Below are positions 9,612 to 17,533 of a stretch of 64,000 nucleotides of DNA, piece after piece. The number at the start of each line of letters is the position of its first letter. Positions within the stretch are counted from its first letter, which is position 1. Both the position numbers and the translations under genes were made by a program. The notes beneath the pieces were generated by a model that saw nothing but the letters and a program-made list of their open reading frames with translations, was not told the DNA's origin and made no database searches. The stretch is from Chitinophagales bacterium (GTDB lineage: Bacteria > Bacteroidota > Bacteroidia > Chitinophagales > Chitinophagaceae): assembly GCA_015655125.1 (NCBI GenBank), contig JAATFP010000078.1:1-64000 (forward strand), given 5' to 3'.

Positions 9612-10727
9612 ATGTATAAAATATTTAAACTTCCGATATTCATCCTGCTATCCATGCTAACATTCACAGCCTGCACAAAAGATGGCAATGATCTTGAATT
9701 GCAGGATGGAAAATTTTTGTCCGCGCCTGCTCTTACGGCCAACATCAATTCGCTTGTGCTGATGCAAAGTGCGGAAAACGATTCGGGTTTGCGGCTCACG
9801 TGGGCAAATGCCAGCTTCGGCGAAAATCCGCAGATCAGTTATTCGCTGCAATTGGATATTGCGTCAGATACAGCGGCACCAGGCAGTTGGGCGAATGCAA
9901 AAAATTATCCATTGGGAAGCAATATCAATAAATATGCATTCAGGAACAAAGATCTCAATGCAGTATTGAATGAAATGCATTTGCCAAACGACGTTGAGCA
10001 GCCGATCGTATTCCGGATCAAAGCTGATGTAAATCCTGTTGGCGGCGGCACTTCCATTGTACCCCCTGCATATAGCAACTCCTTGGGAATCTCGCTTACA
10101 AGTTATGGCATCACATTGCGCGTTCCGGGCGAATACCAGATCCCAAATCAATGGGCGCCCTGGGAAGCGCAAATCTTTCCGCCGATCACCGGCAAAACAG
10201 GTTTGTTTGAAGGCTATGCAAATTTCACCGGAGGCGGGACGCAGTATTTCAAATTCACCAATGCACCAGACTGGGACCATACAAACTATGGTGATGGTGG
10301 TAATGGCACTTTCAGTACAGATGGAGCTGCGGGTGGATTATATGTTCCCGGACCGGGATATTATATGCTTACGGCAGATCTGAATACAAACAGGTGGACC
10401 GTAACAAAAACTGTCTGGGCAATTATTGGCGATGCCACGCCAAATGGCTGGGACAATGAAACGCAGATGACATTCGATGCAGCTTCCCAAACATGGAAGA
10501 TCACCTTGCTGATGAAACACAACGGCTCTTTCAAATTCCGGGCAAACAATGCATGGGCGATTGATTTCGGAATCGACAACAATGGAAAACTGATTTATGC
10601 AGATAATCCATTCCTTGGCTATACGCCGAATCTCAATAACCTCACAGTTCCTGAAGATGGCACGTATAACATTACGTTGGATCTCCATGAATCGCAGAAT
10701 TATAAATATGTTTTACAAAAATTGTAA
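9612..10727 (+). CDS. susE: SusE/SusF-like surface glycan-binding lipoprotein
   Basis: Predicted outer-membrane lipoprotein that binds alpha-glucan at the surface. The 371-residue protein has lipobox TAC (MLTFTACTKDGND). An N-terminal Ig-like SusE domain follows (about 35-165, with SLQLDIASD and IVFRIKADVNP). Then come two beta-sandwich modules (about 170-275 and 278-371), each with Trp-rich patterns of the SusE/SusF starch-binding type (KTGLFEGYANFTGGGTQYFKFTNAPDWDHTNYG; IIGDATPNGWDNETQMTFDAASQTWKITLLM). It is the third gene of the operon, 174 nt after susD, with the repeat cluster between. The symbol is by family resemblance. Confidence 0.88.
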   Translation: MYKIFKLPIFILLSMLTFTACTKDGNDLELQDGKFLSAPALTANINSLVLMQSAENDSGLRLTWANASFGENPQISYSLQLDIASDTAAPGSWANAKNYPLGSNINKYAFRNKDLNAVLNEMHLPNDVEQPIVFRIKADVNPVGGGTSIVPPAYSNSLGISLTSYGITLRVPGEYQIPNQWAPWEAQIFPPITGKTGLFEGYANFTGGGTQYFKFTNAPDWDHTNYGDGGNGTFSTDGAAGGLYVPGPGYYMLTADLNTNRWTVTKTVWAIIGDATPNGWDNETQMTFDAASQTWKITLLMKHNGSFKFRANNAWAIDFGIDNNGKLIYADNPFLGYTPNLNNLTVPEDGTYNITLDLHESQNYKYVLQKL

Positions 10728-10759
10728 CCTTTTTAAAATCGCGGTATGGATTATTTCCA

Positions 10760-10835
10760 GTCATCAAGGGGTACGAAGCAGCCTCCAGAATAAGTGCGGT
10801 AACCGATGATAAAACTGCCCGTACCTCGCGATGAC
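10760..10835. repeat. Imperfect inverted repeat between susE and the GH13 gene
   Basis: GTCATCAAGGGGTAC (10760-10774) is matched in inverted orientation by GTACCTCGCGATGAC (10821-10835), with 12 of 15 positions pairing. The sequence resembles dispersed palindromic repeats (GTCATCGCGAGGTACG type) that I know from many bacterial genomes. The rest of the 175-nt gap holds nothing else recognisable. Confidence 0.5.
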
Positions 10836-10902
10836 CGGTAAAATATGCAACGAGAAAAATTCAGTTCACAATCTTAAAAGGTTTAACTAACACAACCAAC
10901 AA

Positions 10903-12291
10903 ATGAAAATGAGCCTACTTACCATACTGATCACTTCGTTGATCCTATCCTGTAGTAAAAGCGGCCCTTTGCCCGATCATGGCACAACGCCTGTGACGCC
11001 GCCCGTTACTGAAACGTATACACAATATGGAACGCCGTTTTCGCAGGTTCCGGCACCTGCCGATGCGGTAATTTACCAGGTCAATACGCGGGCCTTCAGT
11101 ACAAGTGGAAAATTACAGGGTGTTACTGACAGGCTCGATTCCATCAAGGCACTGGGCGTAAATGTGATCTACCTGATGCCGGTCTATCCCGTTGGCACCA
11201 CCAATGCTGTGAATTCGCCTTATTGTATCAAAGATTTCAACAGCGTTGCGGCAGAATTTGGTTCTTTTTCAGACCTGCGTAATCTTGTAAGCAGCGCGCA
11301 TGACCGAAACATGGCGGTGATTATGGATTTTGTGGCCAATCACACCAGCTGGGATCATCCGTGGATCAGCGCACACAAAAACTGGTACCAGCAAAACGGA
11401 GCAGGCCAGATCATTCCGCCGCCAAATACCGGCTGGAACGATGTGGCGCAGTTAAATTTTACCAGTGCAGACATGCGGCTCGAACTCATCAAGGCAATGA
11501 AGTACTGGGTTTACAATGCCAACATCGATGGTTATCGCTGCGATGCCGCAGATTTTGTGCCGGCAGATTTCTGGAAACAGGCCATTGATTCGCTCCGCAA
11601 GATAAACACACATCAATTGTTGTTGTTTGCTGAAGGAACGCGTAGCGATCATTTTACTGCAGGATTTCAACTGGAGTATGGGATGGGATTTTTTTATACC
11701 CTGAAGAATCGCATATTCACTCAGGGCGGACCTGCACAATCCATCGATTCTGTAAACAATGTGGAATATATGAACGCTACAATGCAGGCGCAGGTGGTTC
11801 GGTATATTACAAATCATGATGTGAATCTTACGGACGGCACGCCCGAAGAACTGTTTGACGGCGATGCAGGTGCCCTCACTTCATTTGTCATAGCTTGCTA
11901 TATGAAAGGTGTTCCGATGATCTATAACGGACAGGAGATCGGTTACCCCGTTCGCCTTAATTATTTCAACAACAGCACACCGATCGCCTGGACGCCCAAT
12001 ACCATGCTCACAGATGCGTATAAAAAAATTCTCGCATTTAGAAAAAACAGTACTGCCATTAAAACCGGTACACTCGTGTCTTACAGCAGCAATGATGTGT
12101 GCGCATTTGTAAAAACATCAGGCAGCGAAAAAGTATTGGTACTGGCTAATTTACGCAACAGCGCTGTAAATTATCCTGCACCATCAGCCATTGCAAATAC
12201 TAGTTGGACAAATGCGTTTGATACCCAGACAGTGACGGTGGGAACGCAGGTGGAGCTGGGCGCATACGAATACAAAGTGTTGAAGAATTGA
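10903..12291 (+). CDS. GH13 alpha-amylase family lipoprotein
   Basis: Predicted alpha-amylase or neopullulanase-type glycoside hydrolase cleaving alpha-1,4 glucans. The 462-residue protein has a lipobox (LILSCSKSG) followed by a Pro/Thr-rich linker. The TIM barrel shows the GH13 conserved regions in order: VIMDFVANHTSWDHPW (region I), IDGYRCDAADFVP with the nucleophile Asp (II), LLLFAEGTRSD with the acid/base Glu (III), and YITNHDVNL with the third carboxylate (IV). A short C-terminal beta domain follows. It is a compact single-domain enzyme without obvious carbohydrate-binding modules. As the last gene of the sus-type operon it probably acts at the cell surface or periplasm. Confidence 0.95.
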   Translation: MKMSLLTILITSLILSCSKSGPLPDHGTTPVTPPVTETYTQYGTPFSQVPAPADAVIYQVNTRAFSTSGKLQGVTDRLDSIKALGVNVIYLMPVYPVGTTNAVNSPYCIKDFNSVAAEFGSFSDLRNLVSSAHDRNMAVIMDFVANHTSWDHPWISAHKNWYQQNGAGQIIPPPNTGWNDVAQLNFTSADMRLELIKAMKYWVYNANIDGYRCDAADFVPADFWKQAIDSLRKINTHQLLLFAEGTRSDHFTAGFQLEYGMGFFYTLKNRIFTQGGPAQSIDSVNNVEYMNATMQAQVVRYITNHDVNLTDGTPEELFDGDAGALTSFVIACYMKGVPMIYNGQEIGYPVRLNYFNNSTPIAWTPNTMLTDAYKKILAFRKNSTAIKTGTLVSYSSNDVCAFVKTSGSEKVLVLANLRNSAVNYPAPSAIANTSWTNAFDTQTVTVGTQVELGAYEYKVLKN

Positions 12292-12410
12292 CCAGGTTTG
12301 ACAAGATTTAATATACAGGATCACGGGAATCAGGAAGAATAAAATTTATATCCGGTATTCATTTTATGTAAGACCGTTTTTTTAAGGAAACAAACAATAA
12401 GCGGTTAAGG

Positions 12411-12438
12411 GCCGGCGGGATATCGCCGGCTTTTGGCT
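12411..12438 (+). terminator. Intrinsic terminator downstream of the sus operon
   Basis: GCCGGCG-GGATAT-CGCCGGC followed by TTTT forms a perfect 7-bp GC-rich stem, 120 nt after the GH13 stop codon. Confidence 0.7.
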
Positions 12439-12494
12439 ATTGCCTGAATCCTGATTAGAAGGAAAACTGGCACAAAAATTGGTTTTATGCCGAT

Positions 12495-12597
12495 GAGTTG
12501 ATTGGTAAAACAATCCCCAATACCTGTAAAAAATCAATGACTACCGTTCTACCTTGTAGAGCACCTATCCGATATCAATCAACTCTTTTTGTTTTTT
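12495..12597 (+). ncRNA. Candidate structured RNA in the 12.3-12.7 kb gap
   Basis: A perfect 10-bp long-range stem (GAGTTGATTG at 12495-12504 with CAATCAACTC at 12576-12585) encloses an inner hairpin (TCTAC-CT-TGTAGA). It is immediately followed by TTTTTGTTTTTT, as in a transcript ending with its own terminator. No ORF is credible here, and the region lies between the sus terminator and a second strong hairpin at 12645. I do not recognise a known RNA family. Strand is set by the T-run. Confidence 0.35.
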
Positions 12598-12644
12598 AAG
12601 CATGTTATGTTAGCTTTTAACATTACACGCAATTTAATATATCA

Positions 12645-12673
12645 ATATCCCGCTTAATGCGGGATATCTTTTT
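12645..12673 (+). terminator. Strong hairpin terminator without an obvious upstream gene
   Basis: ATATCCCGC-TTAAT-GCGGGATAT followed by CTTTTT gives a perfect 9-bp stem and a U-run on the plus strand. No protein gene lies between the previous terminator and this one, which supports a non-coding transcript in 12.44-12.67 kb. Confidence 0.65.
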
Positions 12674-12738
12674 ATAGCGGGTCAGGAAAGTTGGTCACAG
12701 ATTTGCATAAGATTGATTATCATCTTAAAACAAATTTT

Positions 12739-12945
12739 ATGGCAACCGAACAAGACAACAAAACCGATCAGAAAAAAGACGATCGCCCCACCATTCAACC
12801 AGAACCGGAAACTTTGCACACCACCGATCCACAGGAAGAAATGAAAGGTCCTGTATCTTCTCTCATGCAAGGTTTAAAAGAAGATTTTGAAGACAAGGGT
12901 GAATCGAAAGAAGAAGCTGATAAGAAGAAGAAAGACGGCATGTAA
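12739..12945 (+). CDS. Small highly charged hypothetical protein
   Basis: Unrecognised soluble protein of 68 residues from the ATG at 12739 (MATEQDNKTDQ). The longer track ORF from 12691 has an implausible N-terminus. It is extremely rich in Lys, Asp and Glu (QKKDDRP, EDKGESKEEADKKKKDGM), has no signal peptide and is probably disordered. A clean terminator follows directly, which supports a real gene. Function unknown. Confidence 0.6.
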   Translation: MATEQDNKTDQKKDDRPTIQPEPETLHTTDPQEEMKGPVSSLMQGLKEDFEDKGESKEEADKKKKDGM

Positions 12946-12946
12946 G

Positions 12947-12966
12947 AAAGCGCCTTTGGCGCTTTT
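12947..12966. terminator. Hairpin terminator between convergent genes
   Basis: AAAGCGCC-TTT-GGCGCTTT followed by TGCTTT starts 2 nt after the stop of the small charged protein. The symmetric A/T flanks mean it could also terminate the opposing gene ending at 12991. Confidence 0.75.
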
Positions 12967-12990
12967 GCTTTGCCTGAAATTATCCCTTAA

Positions 12991-14436
12991 TCAGTTTCCT
13001 ATCCACATCACTGAGTTTCCCGTTCCGTATTCATTCTCTTCCCACAATTCATTTCCGGGGTCTTTGATCCATTTATCATCTATCACAAATTTATACAAAT
13101 GCTTCCCTTTGGCAAGATGCAGGGATATTACCCATTCGTCTCCTTCTTTCCGCATCCGGTAGCCGTTTGGCGACCAGCCATTAAAATCACCGGCAACAAA
13201 TACATTTTTGGCCTCCTGGAAATTTTTCAGCCGGAAAGTATAATTGGCATTTGTTACCAATATAGATCCCGGCAGGTTCGGTTTACTCGGCCTTCCTTCC
13301 CCGTCCAGCCACTGGCCATCTGCAAAATATTTAAATTCGTAATTTCCTTCACCCAACGTGTAAGGCACCTGCCAGCCGCTGTCGGTCCGTGACATAACAA
13401 TTTCAAAATTCCGCCATTTATTAAATGAGCCGGCAAGAAAAACATTCTTCGCATCCTGGTGCCCGCTAAGTTTGAACAACATCGGTTTGCCCACACTTAC
13501 GACCGAATTATATTCTCCGAATTCGTTGGGAAGCTTCCGGCTGTTACCGGGATCGATCATCCAGTTTTTATCCGCCAGGTAACGGTACGTGTAGGTTCCC
13601 GGCATGAGATACACATCAAGTTCCCAGCCGGATGCCGTTTTGTTTAAACGTGTTTTATTTTCCTTCCATTCGTTAAAACTTCCGGAAATGAAAACCCGCT
13701 TTGCATTTGTAAAACCGTCCAGTCTGAAGTTCGTATTCGGCATATAGAAAACGGAGTTCGTATTTCCTTCGCCGTCATTTTCGGCCAGTACGTTTTCGGG
13801 ATCTGTAAACCAATTGCCATCTGCAATATATTTGTAAAGATATTTTCCGGGCGGAAGACTTAGCGTAACCACCCAGCCAGAATCCGTTCGCTTCATTGGA
13901 ATATTATGTTCGTACCAATTGGTAAAATTTCCTGCCAGCAGCATTTGCCGGGTGTTTTTATCCGCCCGTACACGGAAAGTGATCGTTGAATCTTTTATAA
14001 CAAACGAACGGTTGCTCCGCAAAACGTTGAAGCCGAAAACCTGGTTATTCATTGGCGCAGGATAATTACTTGAAAAATTTCCAATGCCGGCGAAAGTAAT
14101 CCGTTCTGCAGGATCGTTTATAGTTTCTGCAGAAAAAAGGGGCTTCGTAATAACGATCATTTCCTTATTGTTTACCTCCACCTTCCAGCCCTGACTTTTC
14201 AAAGAATCCTCAAAATTTGTTTTAATGAATTTTTTCAATGCAAGATCAGAAAGATCGTATTGTTTGATGAAAGCATCCAGTTCCGTTTCTTTCAGTTCCT
14301 TGCTTAACACGATCTGCATCGCGCCCTTGCTGATGGAATATTTTTTTGCGAGCTGCGCAAATCCATCCGCATTCCATAACACCAATGCACAGCACAGTAC
14401 AAAACACCGCGATATCTTTTTTATGCACGCGCTCAT
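12991..14436 (-). CDS. Exported protein with four AMPK/CBM48-like glycogen-binding repeats
   Basis: About 481 residues, with a signal peptide ending DGFAQ, an N-terminal region of unknown fold (about 28-150) and four consecutive beta-sandwich repeats of about 80 residues. Each repeat follows the AMPK-type E-set/CBM48 pattern: LLAGNFTNWYEHNIPMKRTDSGWVVTLSLPPGKYLYKYIADGNWFTDP, then ISGSFNEWKE, LAGSFNKWRN and VAGDFNGWSP. Such modules bind glycogen or starch. Here they may form a multivalent periplasmic or surface glucan binder. No catalytic domain is visible. I chose the start at 14436 because its ATG overlaps the upstream TGA as ATGA. The track start at 14442 also lies inside the upstream gene. 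It is probably coupled to the aspartyl-protease-like gene. Confidence 0.85.
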   Translation of the reverse strand: MSACIKKISRCFVLCCALVLWNADGFAQLAKKYSISKGAMQIVLSKELKETELDAFIKQYDLSDLALKKFIKTNFEDSLKSQGWKVEVNNKEMIVITKPLFSAETINDPAERITFAGIGNFSSNYPAPMNNQVFGFNVLRSNRSFVIKDSTITFRVRADKNTRQMLLAGNFTNWYEHNIPMKRTDSGWVVTLSLPPGKYLYKYIADGNWFTDPENVLAENDGEGNTNSVFYMPNTNFRLDGFTNAKRVFISGSFNEWKENKTRLNKTASGWELDVYLMPGTYTYRYLADKNWMIDPGNSRKLPNEFGEYNSVVSVGKPMLFKLSGHQDAKNVFLAGSFNKWRNFEIVMSRTDSGWQVPYTLGEGNYEFKYFADGQWLDGEGRPSKPNLPGSILVTNANYTFRLKNFQEAKNVFVAGDFNGWSPNGYRMRKEGDEWVISLHLAKGKHLYKFVIDDKWIKDPGNELWEENEYGTGNSVMWIGN

Positions 14437-15455
14437 TTCCATATATACATTTTAAACGTAGTAAAATTAAATCCTATTTTTCTCGCAGAAAGGTTTTCCA
14501 GTCCGAGAACACCGTCTACGCAACCCCCATAGGAAAGACAGGTTTTTTCAAGATTAGTGACAATCACCGGCATGTCTTTTATGATCCGTTTGCCAATGGA
14601 AAAACTTCCAAGATTGCCCTTCACCGCTTCTACTTTTTTGGTGCCTACGCCATTCAGCATTACTTTTCCGGTAATTGCAAGCTCATCGAATATCTTATCA
14701 GGCAAACGACTATCAAGGATATTTGTTTCCGCTGCACAATCGATCACAAACCGAAGTTTTTTGCCGGCAATTATATTTCGCACGATTATTTTGCTGTTGG
14801 CAATTTCAAACGGGATGGTGTGAAAAGCGGAAGTATCTGCCAGTTGCGGACTTTGATATATGGCAGATTCTTTTTTTGCGATCACATGAAAATATATGAG
14901 GTTTGATTGATAATCTATAATGATCTCACAATCCGCGAGAAACTGCAATCCTACCAATCCGAGTATTTTAACGCCTTTCGCATTTTCTATATTACCAAGG
15001 TTGGCCAGGTTGGCTTTTACATTATGATCGCGGATACTGCCGAAAATAAAATCTTTTACCACCACATGTTCCGTGGCTTCCGAAGTACCCGACATTCCCA
15101 TGCTCTCATTATCGGTTTCCAACACACTTACATAATTACGAAAGTAAGTGATGTTCAGCACGAGTCCGGGACAACCTGTATCTAATATAAAATTGCCAAC
15201 GGTAGAATCCGCCTGCGCCTTTATCAGCAAGAGGTTTCCTGCACGACTGAAAGGTAAAACGAAAGACATCGAATCACGTGCAGCATTGGCCATATGCAAT
15301 TCCGGAAAATAAATTCCGGAAATACCGGGCTTTTTGTCCATTTTAATAAATGGATTAGCAAAGATATTCTCTGTTACGAACAGCAAAATGCACAACAACC
15401 CCGCAAACAAAACACGGCGATATGGCGCAAAGAATAATTGCATAAGCAGTTTCAA
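14433..15455 (-). CDS. Retropepsin-like aspartyl protease family protein
   Basis: 340 residues with an N-terminal hydrophobic segment (RRVLFAGLLCILLFVTENIFA) that is a signal peptide or anchor. Two retropepsin-like lobes follow. The first has the catalytic motif FILDTGCPGLVL (about residue 92). The second has FVIDCAAETNIL, where the usual DTG is DCA. A late DGVLGLENL resembles the family's conserved ILG segment. Predicted role: periplasmic or membrane aspartic peptidase, or a degenerate, non-catalytic relative. Its stop codon overlaps the start of the glycogen-binding-repeat gene, so the two are translationally coupled and may act together. Confidence 0.8.
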   Translation of the reverse strand: MKLLMQLFFAPYRRVLFAGLLCILLFVTENIFANPFIKMDKKPGISGIYFPELHMANAARDSMSFVLPFSRAGNLLLIKAQADSTVGNFILDTGCPGLVLNITYFRNYVSVLETDNESMGMSGTSEATEHVVVKDFIFGSIRDHNVKANLANLGNIENAKGVKILGLVGLQFLADCEIIIDYQSNLIYFHVIAKKESAIYQSPQLADTSAFHTIPFEIANSKIIVRNIIAGKKLRFVIDCAAETNILDSRLPDKIFDELAITGKVMLNGVGTKKVEAVKGNLGSFSIGKRIIKDMPVIVTNLEKTCLSYGGCVDGVLGLENLSARKIGFNFTTFKMYIWK

Positions 15456-15972
15456 ATATAAGAAGTTTAGGCTCCATGGTTTAGGTTTTTGAATGTTTAG
15501 ACGGCAAAGTCATTCGCCGTTCACATTCTCCCACCACATTCATCCATCTTCCATTTGACATATATCAATATTTTACCCCCGATCTCTTGTCTTTTGAGAA
15601 TTTTGTAACGAATAATGTATAATAAAGTGATCTCTACCTGGATCAGATGATATGGAGGTTGCGCACCCGGCAAATAAAAGAAAGGGAGTAGATAGAAATG
15701 AACTCCCGACTTCATTAGGTAAGATTGATCTTTCTATATAATATTGGATAGTTCCATATACCTATACGCTACTAACGTGCCAATGAATATCATTTTTTAT
15801 TGAAACCTGTGTAGTAAAAATCTTATAAGTAAATCAAAGTCAGTAAAGGCACTAAATTGACTTTTATCGAACAAATGACCGGAGATATATATTTTAGGGT
15901 ATGAAGTTTAAAATTATTGTCTCCGGTTTGTGGAAGACGCTACACAAGCAGAAGAGATACAGATAAAAATAA
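15456..15972. other. Gene-free region, 517 bp
   Basis: No convincing gene, RNA or terminator. The left end holds short T-rich near-repeats containing GTTTAG (15468-15500). A 21-codon ORF at 15901-15966 begins MKFKIIVSG but is too short to call. The ORF on the minus strand at 15521-15715 has no recognisable feature. Confidence 0.5.
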
Positions 15973-17523
15973 TTACAGCTTTACGATCTGTTCCATTTTA
16001 GTTTTCCCGCCATAATTAATGGAAACGATGTACGCTCCCGGTGGCAAATTATGCACGTCTACGTCTGATCTGCCATTTACGTTTCTAGAAGAAGTTTTCA
16101 ATACCAGCTCACCTTTTATAGAAAATACCCTGATGCCAACATCGGCATAGCTCGTATTATGTTCATCGATGTAAATCGAAAAATATCCATGCGATGGATT
16201 TGGAAACACGGTTACCAGCAAAGGAATTGCTGGCGCAATACCTTTATCGCAATCACACCCCGCTACAGACAGTTCTTTCTTCAGTGATTCGCGGCGACGC
16301 GAAAATATTGAGGTAATACCCGGAAGCCGTACTTCCTTCATCACATTGTCGCGTAGCATTTGCACGCGCACTTCATCGTGAAGATTATTCTCAAAGTTTT
16401 CGGTACTGTAAAATTTGTTTGTGTCGGTAGTCACAGCATCGCGAATCAGATCAGCAGCAGCCTGTACCTTGGCCGCAACAGGATAAAGTAAAAACTGCCC
16501 GTTCAGCAATTTACAGAAACTGTTATAATATTGCTGTTTCAGCACTTCATTACCGTTAATGCGCCAGATGAGCGGTTTGTATTGATAAGAAGAATTGATG
16601 TCTTTTGGGAACAACGGAAGATCATTGTTCCACATTGCAAGATTGTAATCCCACGGAACCCACTGCAACTGCTTCGTTGCCACAACATCATCGTAAATGA
16701 AAAAATTACGGCCGTTGGCCGAATAAGAATCCCAGTTGTTGAGAAACACATCAGTGGCCAATACTTTTAGAAACTGTTCGGCATTGAAGACCCTGTATAA
16801 TTTCTGTTGAAAATTGTAGGACCAATCGTTGTTAAAAAGGTCCATCCATGAAAGAATATTCTTCCATGAACTATCGTTTGCATCGGTTTGCAATTTCAAT
16901 TCCGGATAAGAATCCGGATCATTGCCCTTCCAATTGAGCCGCGTGGTGCCATCAGCATCGAATAAGTTTCCGGAAGAATTACCAAAATTATTCTTGAGAA
17001 ACTGTTTGTCTTCGGGCTCTTCCACCGCCAGGTAGCAACCCCAGTACTCATCATTTATGTACAACTTAGCATACGACGTTTTGCTGGCAGGAATGCCAAT
17101 AGTACGCAGCAGATCATAAGAAATATACTCCCGCAAAAAGGAAGGATCCCCGGCAAGATTGTGCAGGTTGATCTTTTTGATGTTCTGATAACTTTGTCCG
17201 CTGCTGAATTTATTGAAATGAATGCGGAAAGGTTTTTTCTTTCCGGCGAAACCGGTATACGAATATTCACCTTTAAAACGGATCCCCGAATTTTGAGCCA
17301 GCGCATGTCCGTCAATTTTAATAGTGACCGGTAAAAATTTTTTACTGCTGCCATCAAGCGCATCAGTATAATATTGCGTCAGCGTATCGTACCAGTTGCG
17401 CTCCGTAAAACTGATGCGGATCTCGTGCAAAATAGTTGCATCAAAAATATCCTGTCCATTCGCAGACTGGCTGCTTAAAAATGCACTTCCAAAAAAAATG
17501 ACTGCTGCAAAAAAAAGTTTCAC
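15973..17523 (-). CDS. CotH-type kinase family protein with T9SS sorting domain
   Basis: 516 residues from a GTG start at 17523 (VKLFFAAVIFFGSAFLSSQSANGQ, a signal peptide). That start sits 10 nt after the stop of the upstream gene. The longer ORF start would lie within that gene and ahead of the signal peptide. The body matches the CotH family of atypical secreted kinases: IRFKGEYSYTGFAGKKKPFRIHFNKF, NLHNLAGDPSFLREYISYDLLR, and the metal-binding segment WVPWDYNLAMW. The last 85 residues are a type IX secretion C-terminal domain beginning VTVFPNPSHGYFSIYI and ending MEQIVKL, so the protein is predicted to be displayed or released at the cell surface. It is the last gene of the ApbE operon. 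Confidence 0.9.
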   Translation of the reverse strand: MKLFFAAVIFFGSAFLSSQSANGQDIFDATILHEIRISFTERNWYDTLTQYYTDALDGSSKKFLPVTIKIDGHALAQNSGIRFKGEYSYTGFAGKKKPFRIHFNKFSSGQSYQNIKKINLHNLAGDPSFLREYISYDLLRTIGIPASKTSYAKLYINDEYWGCYLAVEEPEDKQFLKNNFGNSSGNLFDADGTTRLNWKGNDPDSYPELKLQTDANDSSWKNILSWMDLFNNDWSYNFQQKLYRVFNAEQFLKVLATDVFLNNWDSYSANGRNFFIYDDVVATKQLQWVPWDYNLAMWNNDLPLFPKDINSSYQYKPLIWRINGNEVLKQQYYNSFCKLLNGQFLLYPVAAKVQAAADLIRDAVTTDTNKFYSTENFENNLHDEVRVQMLRDNVMKEVRLPGITSIFSRRRESLKKELSVAGCDCDKGIAPAIPLLVTVFPNPSHGYFSIYIDEHNTSYADVGIRVFSIKGELVLKTSSRNVNGRSDVDVHNLPPGAYIVSINYGGKTKMEQIVKL

Positions 17524-17533
17524 CTCGTGAATT

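Noticed and set aside
67-12291. GH92 gene treated as part of the same operon as susCDE
   Set aside because: A convergent small gene and a separate regulator gene with its own upstream region lie between. The enzymes also act on different glycans.
15521-15715. 64-codon minus-strand ORF in the 15.5-kb gap
   Set aside because: No signal peptide, homology pattern or ribosome-site evidence. The composition looks non-coding.
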